64,000 nt of DNA from CAVZZV01 sp963779845 (GTDB taxonomy: Bacteria > Bacteroidota > Bacteroidia > Bacteroidales > GCA-2748055), in assembly GCA_963779845.1 (NCBI GenBank), contig CAVZZV010000002.1, forward strand, positions 496,001-560,000, given 5' to 3'. Positions 49,212 to 57,557 of the stretch are shown here, piece by piece; positions within the stretch are counted from its first letter, which is position 1, and each line of letters starts with the position of its first letter. The position numbers and the translations under genes are program-made. The notes beneath the pieces are model-generated. The model had not been told where the DNA came from and searched no databases. It worked only from the letters and a program-made list of their open reading frames with translations.

Positions 49212-51419
49212 TTATTCTTCATTAAGATTGATATCTTCTCCAATGTCCTGCAATCCAAAATTTCCATTTAAATGGCTTGTAGTAACCCATGGAAGCCATC
49301 TGCGATGCATTCCGTGCCCTCTATGAGGAGCTAGACTCCAATGTTCTTGTTGCCAGCCATAACCTTTTAAGTCATATAAATGCTCGGGAGTTTGAATCCA
49401 GGATTTTGTATTATGCAAGAGGATTTTAGCAACCTCCAAATAATGTTTTTCACCTGTAAGCTGATAGAGTTTTACATATTCGTCCACATCAAAGGCCATG
49501 TAATTATCAGTTAACGAATGCCCGGTTGAAATTAATTGATTACCAATGGTAGTCATGCCTTTTTTTAGGCCAATAGTATTATCCACGTTATCCTCAGGTG
49601 GAGGAATTTCCCAAATATATATCCATGTTTCAGCATAGTCAGCCGCTTTTGAAGCCCTTTCAATCCATTTTTCTTCCCCGGTGGCTTCGTATAAAGCCAG
49701 ATAAGCCTCTAAAGAAAGTGTTCCGGCTTCTTTATCAATAACATCCGGATTATCAATAGTCGCGCCAACAAAGAGACCATTAATTTGTCCCTGCTTCCAT
49801 ATAAAGTCACCTGCTTTTAGTGCAGCATCTTTGTATTTTTTATCACCTGTGAGTTCGTGTAACAACAATAACATAGGAATCGGATTATAACTTGTTTTAG
49901 TTGAAGTATCTATTACCTCACCCGATTTCCCATTCCAGGCCCTTGGAAAGCCTCCTTCATCAGTTGATTGAGTTAAAAGCCAATCACCAAAAGTTTGTGC
50001 CCAGTTTAGCCAATCCAAATGTTCTCTCCCGTGAGTCCGTTCAAACTTTACTGCTTTAAGTAAAGATTTTACATCATCACTATATGAACGAAGAAAAACG
50101 GACGAAAACCCAACTCCTTCACCGAAATATCTTGGCTTGCCGTTATCAAGATCATAACCTTCCGAAACGGGAGGCGCAACGGGTAATTTTATAAATGTAT
50201 TTATAATATCGTTTGCCAACTTTTGATGCTTTCCGCCAATCTCTGTATTTTCTCTTTCCTGGGCATCGTACAGTAAAAAATAACTGGCCTCAATATTTTT
50301 ACCAACAAATCCAAGTGTTGCTTTGTGCTCATAATCATAAGCTTCGTAATTTGCTCCCTTTACAGATTGTGGAAAGCCACTTCTACCGTCTTTAACAACT
50401 GCCCTTTCATAAAGCATGTCTAACAATATTGTTTTAATCTCCGGTATATTTTGTCTGTATAATTTAGGATTTAGTTTATCCCATGCCCATCGCCATGTAG
50501 CTGTGTAATAATTGAAGAAGTTCTTTTCACCGCTTGTAAACCGAAAAGTAACTTTATATTGTTGCTCAATACCCTCTCCCAACTCATTATATCGCATTCG
50601 CCAGGTTTTCATCTGACCATAAGGATATGTATTGCCGGCATAAGTTATTTCGCCTTCACTTCCCGGATACCAAAAACCGATCTGAAAAGTTTGATTATCA
50701 GACCAACTTACACCCAGCGATCCAAATTTAAACCGGCTATCAATTAGCGTTTCAGCCTTTGAATCTTCTGAATCTTCCTGAGTGGTGTTTCCTTCCGGCT
50801 CAGGATCAAGAACACAAATCGTTTCGCCGTCCCTGAACATAGTTGCAAATAACGGAGCCGGCAGGCGATCTTCACGTATTATTATTGTAGCTTTCGTTTC
50901 AATACCTCCTATTGCATTATGAGTTATATTAGCCGGATCTCCATATATCATTCCTGGCGCAAAAAACACCATACTGTCACGATTTACTGTCTGCCTTCCC
51001 ATTAAAGATATAGAAGACATAAACCCGGCATCTTCAGAACCTTTCACTTTAACTTTTCTATCTAATATGAGTTCGTCTTCTTTTACAACCCACACATCAT
51101 TTACTTGTAACGTAACTGATTTCCAAACAATAGTTGCAAAACATGACATTTTATCATCCTCGCTTGTAACTTTGGAATACGATTGTGAAAATTTTTCAAT
51201 TTTGCCTTTGTCATTAAATTCAACAGTTAAAGGTTGCTCTTGCTTATAAATTGAAGTTTCATTTTTGTTGATTGTCAACCCCCAGTCATTTTTATTTTTT
51301 TCAACCAAATACACCTTAAAACCATTATTTAATTTTCCTAATGGTTTTTTACCCGAAGTACAACTTACGAGAATAACTGATGAAAGCAGGAATGCTAAAA
51401 ATATGTTACTTAATTTCAT
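49212..51419 (-). CDS. Alpha/alpha-toroid lipoprotein of unknown function
   Basis: I do not recognise the family of this 735-residue lipoprotein (SSVILVSC, Cys 20). The first 300 residues look beta-rich (super-sandwich-like). The second half has repeating helix pairs typical of (alpha/alpha)n toroids: TFGDWLLTQSTDEGGFPRAW, LLLLHELTGDKKYKDAALKA, AYLALYEATGEEKWIERASK, EYVKLYQLTGEKHYLEVAKI. This layout suits glycosidases or lyases. An acidic low-complexity stretch (EGNTTQEDSEDSKAE) interrupts the N-terminal part. The gene appears more AT-rich than GH127 and GH43 on either side, which could mean separate acquisition. Confidence 0.7.
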   Translation of the reverse strand: MKLSNIFLAFLLSSVILVSCTSGKKPLGKLNNGFKVYLVEKNKNDWGLTINKNETSIYKQEQPLTVEFNDKGKIEKFSQSYSKVTSEDDKMSCFATIVWKSVTLQVNDVWVVKEDELILDRKVKVKGSEDAGFMSSISLMGRQTVNRDSMVFFAPGMIYGDPANITHNAIGGIETKATIIIREDRLPAPLFATMFRDGETICVLDPEPEGNTTQEDSEDSKAETLIDSRFKFGSLGVSWSDNQTFQIGFWYPGSEGEITYAGNTYPYGQMKTWRMRYNELGEGIEQQYKVTFRFTSGEKNFFNYYTATWRWAWDKLNPKLYRQNIPEIKTILLDMLYERAVVKDGRSGFPQSVKGANYEAYDYEHKATLGFVGKNIEASYFLLYDAQERENTEIGGKHQKLANDIINTFIKLPVAPPVSEGYDLDNGKPRYFGEGVGFSSVFLRSYSDDVKSLLKAVKFERTHGREHLDWLNWAQTFGDWLLTQSTDEGGFPRAWNGKSGEVIDTSTKTSYNPIPMLLLLHELTGDKKYKDAALKAGDFIWKQGQINGLFVGATIDNPDVIDKEAGTLSLEAYLALYEATGEEKWIERASKAADYAETWIYIWEIPPPEDNVDNTIGLKKGMTTIGNQLISTGHSLTDNYMAFDVDEYVKLYQLTGEKHYLEVAKILLHNTKSWIQTPEHLYDLKGYGWQQEHWSLAPHRGHGMHRRWLPWVTTSHLNGNFGLQDIGEDINLNEE

Positions 51420-51514
51420 TTCCTATTCGTTTAAATTCTTATTTAATTAAATGTCAGATATCCACAGAATATGCCTTTTAAGGCGGGACATAGCTATCCT
51501 ATGCCAACCACTTA

Positions 51515-53263
51515 CTATTTAGACGCAGCCTGTGGTCCGTAATAATCATAATGAAAATAATCCACGTCTATTTGCCCCTCTTCCTCCAATTCATTCCAAC
51601 AGAATAAGCCCAATCGGTCACCCGTCCATTTCCCGAATTCAATAGTAAACTCAGGACCGAGCCTTTCGAATCTCTTACCATCCTTCGAATATTCATACCA
51701 TGCTTTATTGTCCTCGTTTGTTGTTCGCACAAACAGAATATTTTCTGAAATCATTGGTCCCTCTATAGTCAGTTCATCAGTGCCTGAAAAAAACAGATTC
51801 CGATCTCCATTTTCATCCATCTCCACTCCCAGTAAATGATACACGCCACCAAACCTGACAAAGCCAGCTTTCTGTCCTGGTCTCATTGCGTCCAGATCAA
51901 ATTTCGCAACAGCTGTTCCGGTACTGGTACCCATAATCCTCTGACTAATTGTATTACAGGCTCGCCAGAACGTATTCAATACTTTTTTTTGATCATCATA
52001 CATTTCTGGCTTAACAGGCAGGCTTGCCTTCAATCTGAGCCAGCCTGGTCTTTCACTTAGGGACCAGTGCGTATCTCTTGGATTATGATTCCATTCCCAT
52101 TGAAAACCAAGTTTCATATTTGAAAATTCATCATCTGTTGAAGGTGCAGTTACCTGGTAACCCTTTATTGGCTTTTCGTAACTGAGTACCGGTTCACCAA
52201 TTCCATCACCGTCTATATCCAAACCAATAAGCGGCCAGCCATCTGCCCAGGTTACCGGTTCAAGACACTGAGGTCTGCCCTGAAATGGTGAAGGAATGTT
52301 CTGAATCAATTGATGCGTGTACCACCATGAACTATCAGGAGCCTGCATTAGAGCTCCCTGGGAACTGCTTCGAATAAACCCATTACCACGTTCAAAAACT
52401 ATTTTTTTCTCATAGGGGCCATAAATACTGTTGGTAGTGGACCGAAGCACGATTTGCTTTCTGTCGTTTTTATCTGCCTGAGGATCATTTGGTTTTCTGG
52501 GATCGGGTCTGTACCATTCAGACATAAAAATATACCATATACCGTCAATCTTATAAATCTTTGCTGCTTCTGCTCCTGGAAATGTGTAGAATAACTCTCC
52601 ATCGTCAATAAGCTCTGCACCATCCCAGCTCATTTTATATATCCTGTTTTCAAATCCAGGCTCCTTATTTTCGGGTGTTCTGAGCTTTTCGGCATTATTA
52701 CAGATCATATATGCCTGGTGGGTTTCCTCATCCCAGAATACTGCTGGATCATCAAGAACCATTTCCGTGGAAAGCATGTGAACCGGCTCAGACCAGGGAC
52801 CCCGGATATCAGAAGCCTTACTCATATATAAGCCATGCTTTGCATCAATCTGATAACAATACCACTCGCCATCGTGATAAGCAAGATCGCCTGCCCATAC
52901 CCCAAAACCGTAACCGTCCATCCGATTCCAATTGTATTCCGGGGCCCATGACAGTTTATCCCAAACATGACCGATAATTGACCAGTTAACCATATCTTTC
53001 GATTCCAGGATAACCATGCCCGGATTCATGTGCTGTTTGGATGATATCATGTAGTAGGTATCACCGAACTGCTCAACATCCACATCGGGGTAATCTGCAT
53101 TGAGGATTGGGTTTTTGTAAGTTCCATCTCCCTGGTCACCCCACGAGCCGGTTTGATAACGAGGTTCAGATGAGCACATCACCATAAAAGGAATAATTAA
53201 CAGCAAGCAGTAATGGAATGCGGAAAGTTTTATGTGAATTGGTCGAAATGCGTAATGTCTCAT
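51515..53263 (-). CDS. GH43 glycosidase with C-terminal beta-sandwich
   Basis: This 582-residue lipoprotein (FMVMCSS, Cys 30) has a five-bladed propeller of GH43. Catalytic residues are visible as base D60 (ADYPDVDV), pKa-modulating D172 (VLDDPAVFWD) and acid E232 (FPGAEAAKIYK). After about residue 370 (YQVTAPSTDDEFSNMKLG) comes a concanavalin-like C-terminal domain as in GH43 beta-xylosidases/arabinofuranosidases. It would release terminal arabinose or xylose from side chains. A sulfatase remnant ends 23 bases upstream. Confidence 0.92.
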   Translation of the reverse strand: MRHYAFRPIHIKLSAFHYCLLLIIPFMVMCSSEPRYQTGSWGDQGDGTYKNPILNADYPDVDVEQFGDTYYMISSKQHMNPGMVILESKDMVNWSIIGHVWDKLSWAPEYNWNRMDGYGFGVWAGDLAYHDGEWYCYQIDAKHGLYMSKASDIRGPWSEPVHMLSTEMVLDDPAVFWDEETHQAYMICNNAEKLRTPENKEPGFENRIYKMSWDGAELIDDGELFYTFPGAEAAKIYKIDGIWYIFMSEWYRPDPRKPNDPQADKNDRKQIVLRSTTNSIYGPYEKKIVFERGNGFIRSSSQGALMQAPDSSWWYTHQLIQNIPSPFQGRPQCLEPVTWADGWPLIGLDIDGDGIGEPVLSYEKPIKGYQVTAPSTDDEFSNMKLGFQWEWNHNPRDTHWSLSERPGWLRLKASLPVKPEMYDDQKKVLNTFWRACNTISQRIMGTSTGTAVAKFDLDAMRPGQKAGFVRFGGVYHLLGVEMDENGDRNLFFSGTDELTIEGPMISENILFVRTTNEDNKAWYEYSKDGKRFERLGPEFTIEFGKWTGDRLGLFCWNELEEEGQIDVDYFHYDYYGPQAASK

Positions 53264-53286
53264 AAAATTTTATTTTCTTAATGTTT

Positions 53287-53526
53287 TCACTGTTCATCCA
53301 CTCCACTAATACAGGCATAATAATTTTTTATGTTATCCCTGTAATAATCTCCCTCTGTAAAATATATTCTTTCAGTTGCAAATTTGTCTAGAACCGGTGT
53401 CTTTACTTTTTCTTCACCTAAAAAACCCATCGCCTGACCGCGCATTTGGTCGGCAAAAACGAATAAGAGGTTAGGTGGAGGGGCCAAAAGCTTTTTTAGG
53501 TCTTCCTCCATTCTTGTGTTCTGCAA
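53287..53526 (-). pseudogene. Sulfatase remnant with internal deletion
   Basis: This 79-codon frame joins the start of an S1 sulfatase (PPNLLFVFADQMRGQAMGFL, TPVLDKFATE) directly to an internal piece (YRDNIKNYYACISGVDEQ) and stops. The C-x-P-x-R motif and everything after VDEQ are missing. It has no signal peptide. It is the second sulfatase deletion product in this PUL. Confidence 0.75.
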
Positions 53527-53816
53527 ATAAGGGTCGCTTTTGGTGCCATACTCCAGTGTTACTGCATCCAGCAGGGACCCTTAAGGTCGTACTCCCTGCC
53601 TGGTAAAGCCAGCATAGTTTTGGTATAAAATCCTGAATCCATCTACCTCTTTTTCCGGTTAGGGGAGGATCATGCCTACATTCAATAGTATTCGATATTC
53701 TATAAGTGCCGACAGGAAAAAATGCATCCATGGGAACTAATATCCCCTCATTAAGCTTTTTCTGTGTGTATTCATATCAAAGGTGAACTCTTTTTTGATT
53801 TCTCAAGTAAATATCG
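53527..53816 (-). other. 290 bases of gene debris
   Basis: Short open pieces in two - strand frames (MDAFFPVGTYRISNTIEC; LALPGREYDLKG; DAVTLEYGTKSDPYLQ) look like fragments of real proteins, but I cannot identify them or join them into one gene. The stretch lies between the GH43 at 53817 and the sulfatase remnant and appears to be a deletion scar. Confidence 0.45.
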
Positions 53817-54839
53817 CTACTTAATTGCCTGTGGCCCCACAGTAGGCCCATAAACAACAAATTTATCCGGTTTCCCTTCACCGTCTTTCTCAAATCCGCA
53901 GCGATCGAGGCAGGTAGTCCTTGGCTGAACGGCTTGCCCGCTTTTATGGGAGTGGTAAACAATGTACATCTGCCCGGAATTGGAGGTAAAAAATGAATGG
54001 TGACCGGTGCCGAAAATATTTTTCCCATCACCAATCAATACCGGATTCCCTTCATATTTATTAAAGGGGCCGAAAGGGGATGTTGATGTAGCATATCCAA
54101 CGGCATAATCCTGACTCTTAAAGTGATTAGCAGAATAAAAAAGATAGTACAGGTCGTTGTGTTTTAGCATGAAGGGTCCTTCCGTTACCCTTGCAACGGG
54201 CTCACTGGATGTTCTTTCCCAGCCTTCTGTAACCCCGAAACATCTTGTAAGGGTATTTTCTTTTAACCCGGACAGATCATCCTCCATTTCTGCCATCCAG
54301 ATTTCGTTACCTCCTGTAAACCGGACAAAATAGAGGTATTTTTTCCCGTCGCTGTCGATAAAGAGGTGTGAATCGATTTCCCGGATATCCGGATGAAGCG
54401 GTTTTTTATCTGTTTGTATAAATGGGCCCAGGGGCGATTGGCTTTCTGCAATGGCAAGATGTTGCATGACCGAAAAAAACATATAAAATTTTCCATCAAG
54501 ATAATATACTTCAGGAGCCCAAAATGAATTACTGCCCCATACATCGGCAGAATCAAGGGCAAAACCATTTTTGACCCCAATGGCTCCGGACCAGTGGGAC
54601 AGATCATCCGACTGATAAACGCGTATTCCACTCTTGCCCCCGGTTCCATAGAGATAATAATTTCCTTCATAATTCAGGATATAGGGATCGGCACAATCCG
54701 GTACCAGCCCTTTGAGGTTGTCATAATAGAGAGGATTGACTATTTTTTCCTCCTCCATTTCTGAATTTTGTGAAGAACCACATTGGGTCATCGAAAAAAA
54801 TAAAATGATGAAAACCAGCCACTTTATATGTAATTTCAT
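53817..54839 (-). CDS. GH43 glycosidase, single domain
   Basis: This 340-residue lipoprotein (FFSMTQC, Cys 20) is a compact GH43 propeller: base D51 in DCADPYIL, pKa modulator D156 in EIDSHLF, acid E220 in RVTEGPFML. GTGHHSFF near residue 290 supplies the conserved His region. It lacks an extra C-terminal domain, unlike the larger GH43 upstream of SusC. Likely activity is arabinofuranosidase, xylosidase or galactosidase, all known in the family. It and the second GH43 share little beyond catalytic motifs, so they probably cut different linkages. Confidence 0.9.
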   Translation of the reverse strand: MKLHIKWLVFIILFFSMTQCGSSQNSEMEEEKIVNPLYYDNLKGLVPDCADPYILNYEGNYYLYGTGGKSGIRVYQSDDLSHWSGAIGVKNGFALDSADVWGSNSFWAPEVYYLDGKFYMFFSVMQHLAIAESQSPLGPFIQTDKKPLHPDIREIDSHLFIDSDGKKYLYFVRFTGGNEIWMAEMEDDLSGLKENTLTRCFGVTEGWERTSSEPVARVTEGPFMLKHNDLYYLFYSANHFKSQDYAVGYATSTSPFGPFNKYEGNPVLIGDGKNIFGTGHHSFFTSNSGQMYIVYHSHKSGQAVQPRTTCLDRCGFEKDGEGKPDKFVVYGPTVGPQAIK

Positions 54840-54904
54840 TAGTATTTTTTTTAAGAATGGATAAACTATTTTCTTCTCTCAATGCAATATAAGAAATTTT
54901 ATGG

Positions 54905-55861
54905 TTATTGTATGATCGGTATCGTTAATTCCTTTTCCGTTTTGCCTGGAAAAGAAACCTCAATATTTTTTTCCGTCAGGCGGATTAACCGCCAGTTATC
55001 CCGATTTTGCATTAATGCGCCGGTTTGTACCTGAGAAATTGAATTTCCCGATTCAGAAGGCATATCAACAAGCTTGTTTCTGTGTTGATGTCCGGCTATG
55101 ATAAGTTTGGTTGAGGGATTTTTTGTAATCAAAGAATACAATTCTGAATTTTCCGGTTGAAATCCGGGCAGGTAAAAGGGGAAATGCATGAAAATAATTT
55201 CGATATCTCCGGATGATTTCTGGAATTGATCTTTCAGCCAGTGAAGTTGAGGTTTATCTACACAGGGAATGGAAACATTTTCTTCCGGAGAAAATTTGAA
55301 ATAGCTGTTATCCAGAAATATCAGTCGATATGTTGTGTTACCAATTTGATGAATCTGACTATAATATGTTCCATTTTTAAAACAGGGAACATTTCTGATC
55401 CAGGCAGCGCGGGACCGGCCTGCATTGAATTGACGGGAAGAGCGTGCTTCATCTCTCCATGAGTAACTGACCATATCGTGATTCCCGAGCGTCAAAAGTA
55501 AGGGGATTGGGGATGGATGAATCCCGGATGCAAATTTTTCGACAAAAGAATTCAGCATAGACCCATCCTGTCCCTCTGCCTCATAAGAATCCAACAGATC
55601 TCCTGTGACAACTACCATATCAGCTTTTGTTTGTTGAGGAATGGTCTGTAAAAATTTATGAAATGAATCTCCTTGCTGATCCCGATTGTCCCGGTTCACG
55701 GCCAAATTTTTCTGGTAGAGCTCCAGGTCATAAATCACGTGAAGGTCTGTTACATGCAGAAAAGATAATGTATCTTTCTGCGAAAATGCCCCTGTAGTGA
55801 GGAACAAACCAATGATCAGTCCATGGATCCGTAATTGCAGGAATAAGTTATTTTTTTTCAT
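54905..55861 (-). CDS. Secreted calcineurin-like metallophosphoesterase
   Basis: This 318-residue protein has a signal peptide (ending near AFSQ) and all metallophosphoesterase blocks: HVTDLHV (D39, H41), VVTGDLLDS, LTLGNHDM, IIFMHFPFY and IAGHQHRN. It should bind two metal ions and hydrolyse phosphoesters in the periplasm or outside. Such enzymes appear in some PULs, where the substrate is unknown; a phosphate-decorated glycan or an unrelated nucleotide are possibilities. It lies 68 bases after the fourth sulfatase, in the same direction. Confidence 0.88.
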   Translation of the reverse strand: MKKNNLFLQLRIHGLIIGLFLTTGAFSQKDTLSFLHVTDLHVIYDLELYQKNLAVNRDNRDQQGDSFHKFLQTIPQQTKADMVVVTGDLLDSYEAEGQDGSMLNSFVEKFASGIHPSPIPLLLTLGNHDMVSYSWRDEARSSRQFNAGRSRAAWIRNVPCFKNGTYYSQIHQIGNTTYRLIFLDNSYFKFSPEENVSIPCVDKPQLHWLKDQFQKSSGDIEIIFMHFPFYLPGFQPENSELYSLITKNPSTKLIIAGHQHRNKLVDMPSESGNSISQVQTGALMQNRDNWRLIRLTEKNIEVSFPGKTEKELTIPIIQ

Positions 55862-55929
55862 TCAGTTATATGAGTATTGGTATGGTTTGCAGTTGTTTTA
55901 TAGAGATAGGAAAATTTTCAATCTTTCAA

Positions 55930-57279
55930 TTATTTTTTATTAAAAATATTCCATTCTTTTGGGGGAATAAATCCTTTTCTGCCCTTATCAAAAGGGGGGA
56001 CTTTCTTTACTGGTTTGATGGTGTCAAATTCCAAAGCTTTTGCCACCAATTTGTCTTTTAAATCAATTTTCCTTTCCGACAGGTCATTTTCCTCGTATGG
56101 GTCCTGGACAATATTAAATAAAACATCATGGGAAAGGTCCATTTTAGGATTTTTTCCTGCACGGATTATTTTCCAGTCATTCTCAATAAACCCGCCGCAT
56201 CCCAGATAAAATGAACGGTCGATATTTTCCTGTTTCCCCTCCAGAACTTTCAAAATACTAATGCCATCAATACCCTCCGGACTTTTACTTTCGGGGGCCA
56301 CAATTTCACATAGGGTAGGGAAAACATCTACAAATCCGCTTAACTGGTCGATCACCCTTTCCCCTTTTAGGCGGGCAGGCCACCGGATAATGGCAGGAGA
56401 GCGCACCCCACCGTCAAATTCAAGAAATTTATGCCCGCGTAAAGGTCCGCTTGTGCCTCCTCCTGAGCCTTCGTCTGCACCGTTATCACTAAAAAAGAGC
56501 ACCAGGGTATTTTCCTCAATTTGCAAATCTTTTAATGTTTGTAATATATTTCCAATTCCCCTGTCCATGCAGGTTACCATAGCGGCATAGGTTTGACGCC
56601 TGGTATTTCCCTGGCCTTGTACCTGTTCTTCATTCTTATTTGAGTAGCCTGGCTTGGTCTCATCATACCCATAGAGCTTTAGATCTTCCTTTTTTGCCTG
56701 AAGGGGAATATGCGGTGCATTGAATGCCACATACAAAAAGAAAGGCCCCTCTTTCGAATATTCTTTAATGCTTTTTATTGATTCTGCCGTTATGAGATCA
56801 GTAGAATATCCTTTGTCGTAGCTTGAGGAATAATCATTATGCCAATCAAGCTCCCCTTCTCTTTCATGCGTAAAATAATCAATAGCCCCGTTAAGATGAC
56901 CGTAGAAATGAGTGAAACCATTATTTAATGGGTAATATTCGGGACGCGCATGTCCAAGGTGCCATTTTCCAATGATTGCCCTGTTTTTATACCCATGCTC
57001 ACTCAGAAACTCAGGAATAAAGATTATGGATGAATCAATACCAAAATCACGCCAGGGGGGAATCACCGTTTCTCTCAACCCGAAGCGGTTAGGATACATG
57101 CCAGTTAAAAGTCCTGCACGGGTAGGTGAGCATACAGGCGCCACGTAAAAGCGAGATAGCTGGAGCCCCACTTCAGCCAGATGGTCGATATTCGGAGTTT
57201 TGATATCACTGCCATGGTAGCCAAGATCCCCCCATCCAAGGTCATCAGCCAGAATAATCAGGATATTTGGCTTGTTCAT
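55930..57279 (-). CDS. S1 sulfatase whose signal peptide is out of frame
   Basis: This 449-residue arylsulfatase-type enzyme has NILIILADDLGWGDLGYHG, the maturation motif CSPTRAGLLTG (C50) and LVLFFSDNGADEG. As written it starts at ATG 57279 with no export signal. Upstream, from ATG 57369, a lipoprotein-like leader can be read (HLLTGLMGFASCISGG) if one A is added to the A6 run right after the ATG. One base must then be removed near 57276 to join the sulfatase frame. A TACTTTTG promoter box at 57390-57397 fits the 57369 start. So the intact domain has probably lost its export leader, or the sequence has two errors. Confidence 0.85.
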   Translation of the reverse strand: MNKPNILIILADDLGWGDLGYHGSDIKTPNIDHLAEVGLQLSRFYVAPVCSPTRAGLLTGMYPNRFGLRETVIPPWRDFGIDSSIIFIPEFLSEHGYKNRAIIGKWHLGHARPEYYPLNNGFTHFYGHLNGAIDYFTHEREGELDWHNDYSSSYDKGYSTDLITAESIKSIKEYSKEGPFFLYVAFNAPHIPLQAKKEDLKLYGYDETKPGYSNKNEEQVQGQGNTRRQTYAAMVTCMDRGIGNILQTLKDLQIEENTLVLFFSDNGADEGSGGGTSGPLRGHKFLEFDGGVRSPAIIRWPARLKGERVIDQLSGFVDVFPTLCEIVAPESKSPEGIDGISILKVLEGKQENIDRSFYLGCGGFIENDWKIIRAGKNPKMDLSHDVLFNIVQDPYEENDLSERKIDLKDKLVAKALEFDTIKPVKKVPPFDKGRKGFIPPKEWNIFNKK

Positions 57280-57389
57280 CTTTCGGTATGGGATTCCCTG
57301 AACCTCCAGAAATGCAGGAAGCGAATCCCATCAGGCCGGTAAGCAAGTGATATCTTATCGTTTTTTCATATTTTGAGATTTCTTATATT

Positions 57390-57397
57390 CAAAAGTA
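57390..57397 (-). promoter_or_regulatory. -7 box of the fourth sulfatase
   Basis: On the - strand this reads TACTTTTG, a match to TAnnTTTG, 20 bases before the ATG at 57369. It supports that ATG as the original start and indicates divergent transcription from the HTCS gene. Confidence 0.55.
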
Positions 57398-57435
57398 GAT
57401 ACATTTTTATAGTAAAATAGCATTAAAATAGATTT

Positions 57436-57489
57436 TTATACGTATAATTGTTTGAATAAAACATTTGTGATACTAACTGAACATTTGTG
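57436..57489. promoter_or_regulatory. Palindrome and 20-base-period direct repeat upstream of HTCS
   Basis: TTATACGTATAA (57436-57447) is a perfect 12-base palindrome. AACATTTGTG occurs at 57460-57469 and again at 57480-57489, a period of 20 bases or two helical turns, as expected for an AraC-type dimer site. They lie in the divergent gap between the sulfatase and the HTCS gene, so autoregulation by the HTCS is plausible. Confidence 0.55.
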
Positions 57490-57557
57490 CTAATAAACGA
57501 TAACAAATAAAAGATAACAGCCAGCAGATCAAGCGTTAAGGATATAAATTCGGAAAG

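Noticed and set aside
53471..53731. 86-codon frame as a pectate-lyase-like gene
   Set aside because: Only a short GTYRISNTI stretch is suggestive; the rest has no match I can name and it overlaps other debris frames.
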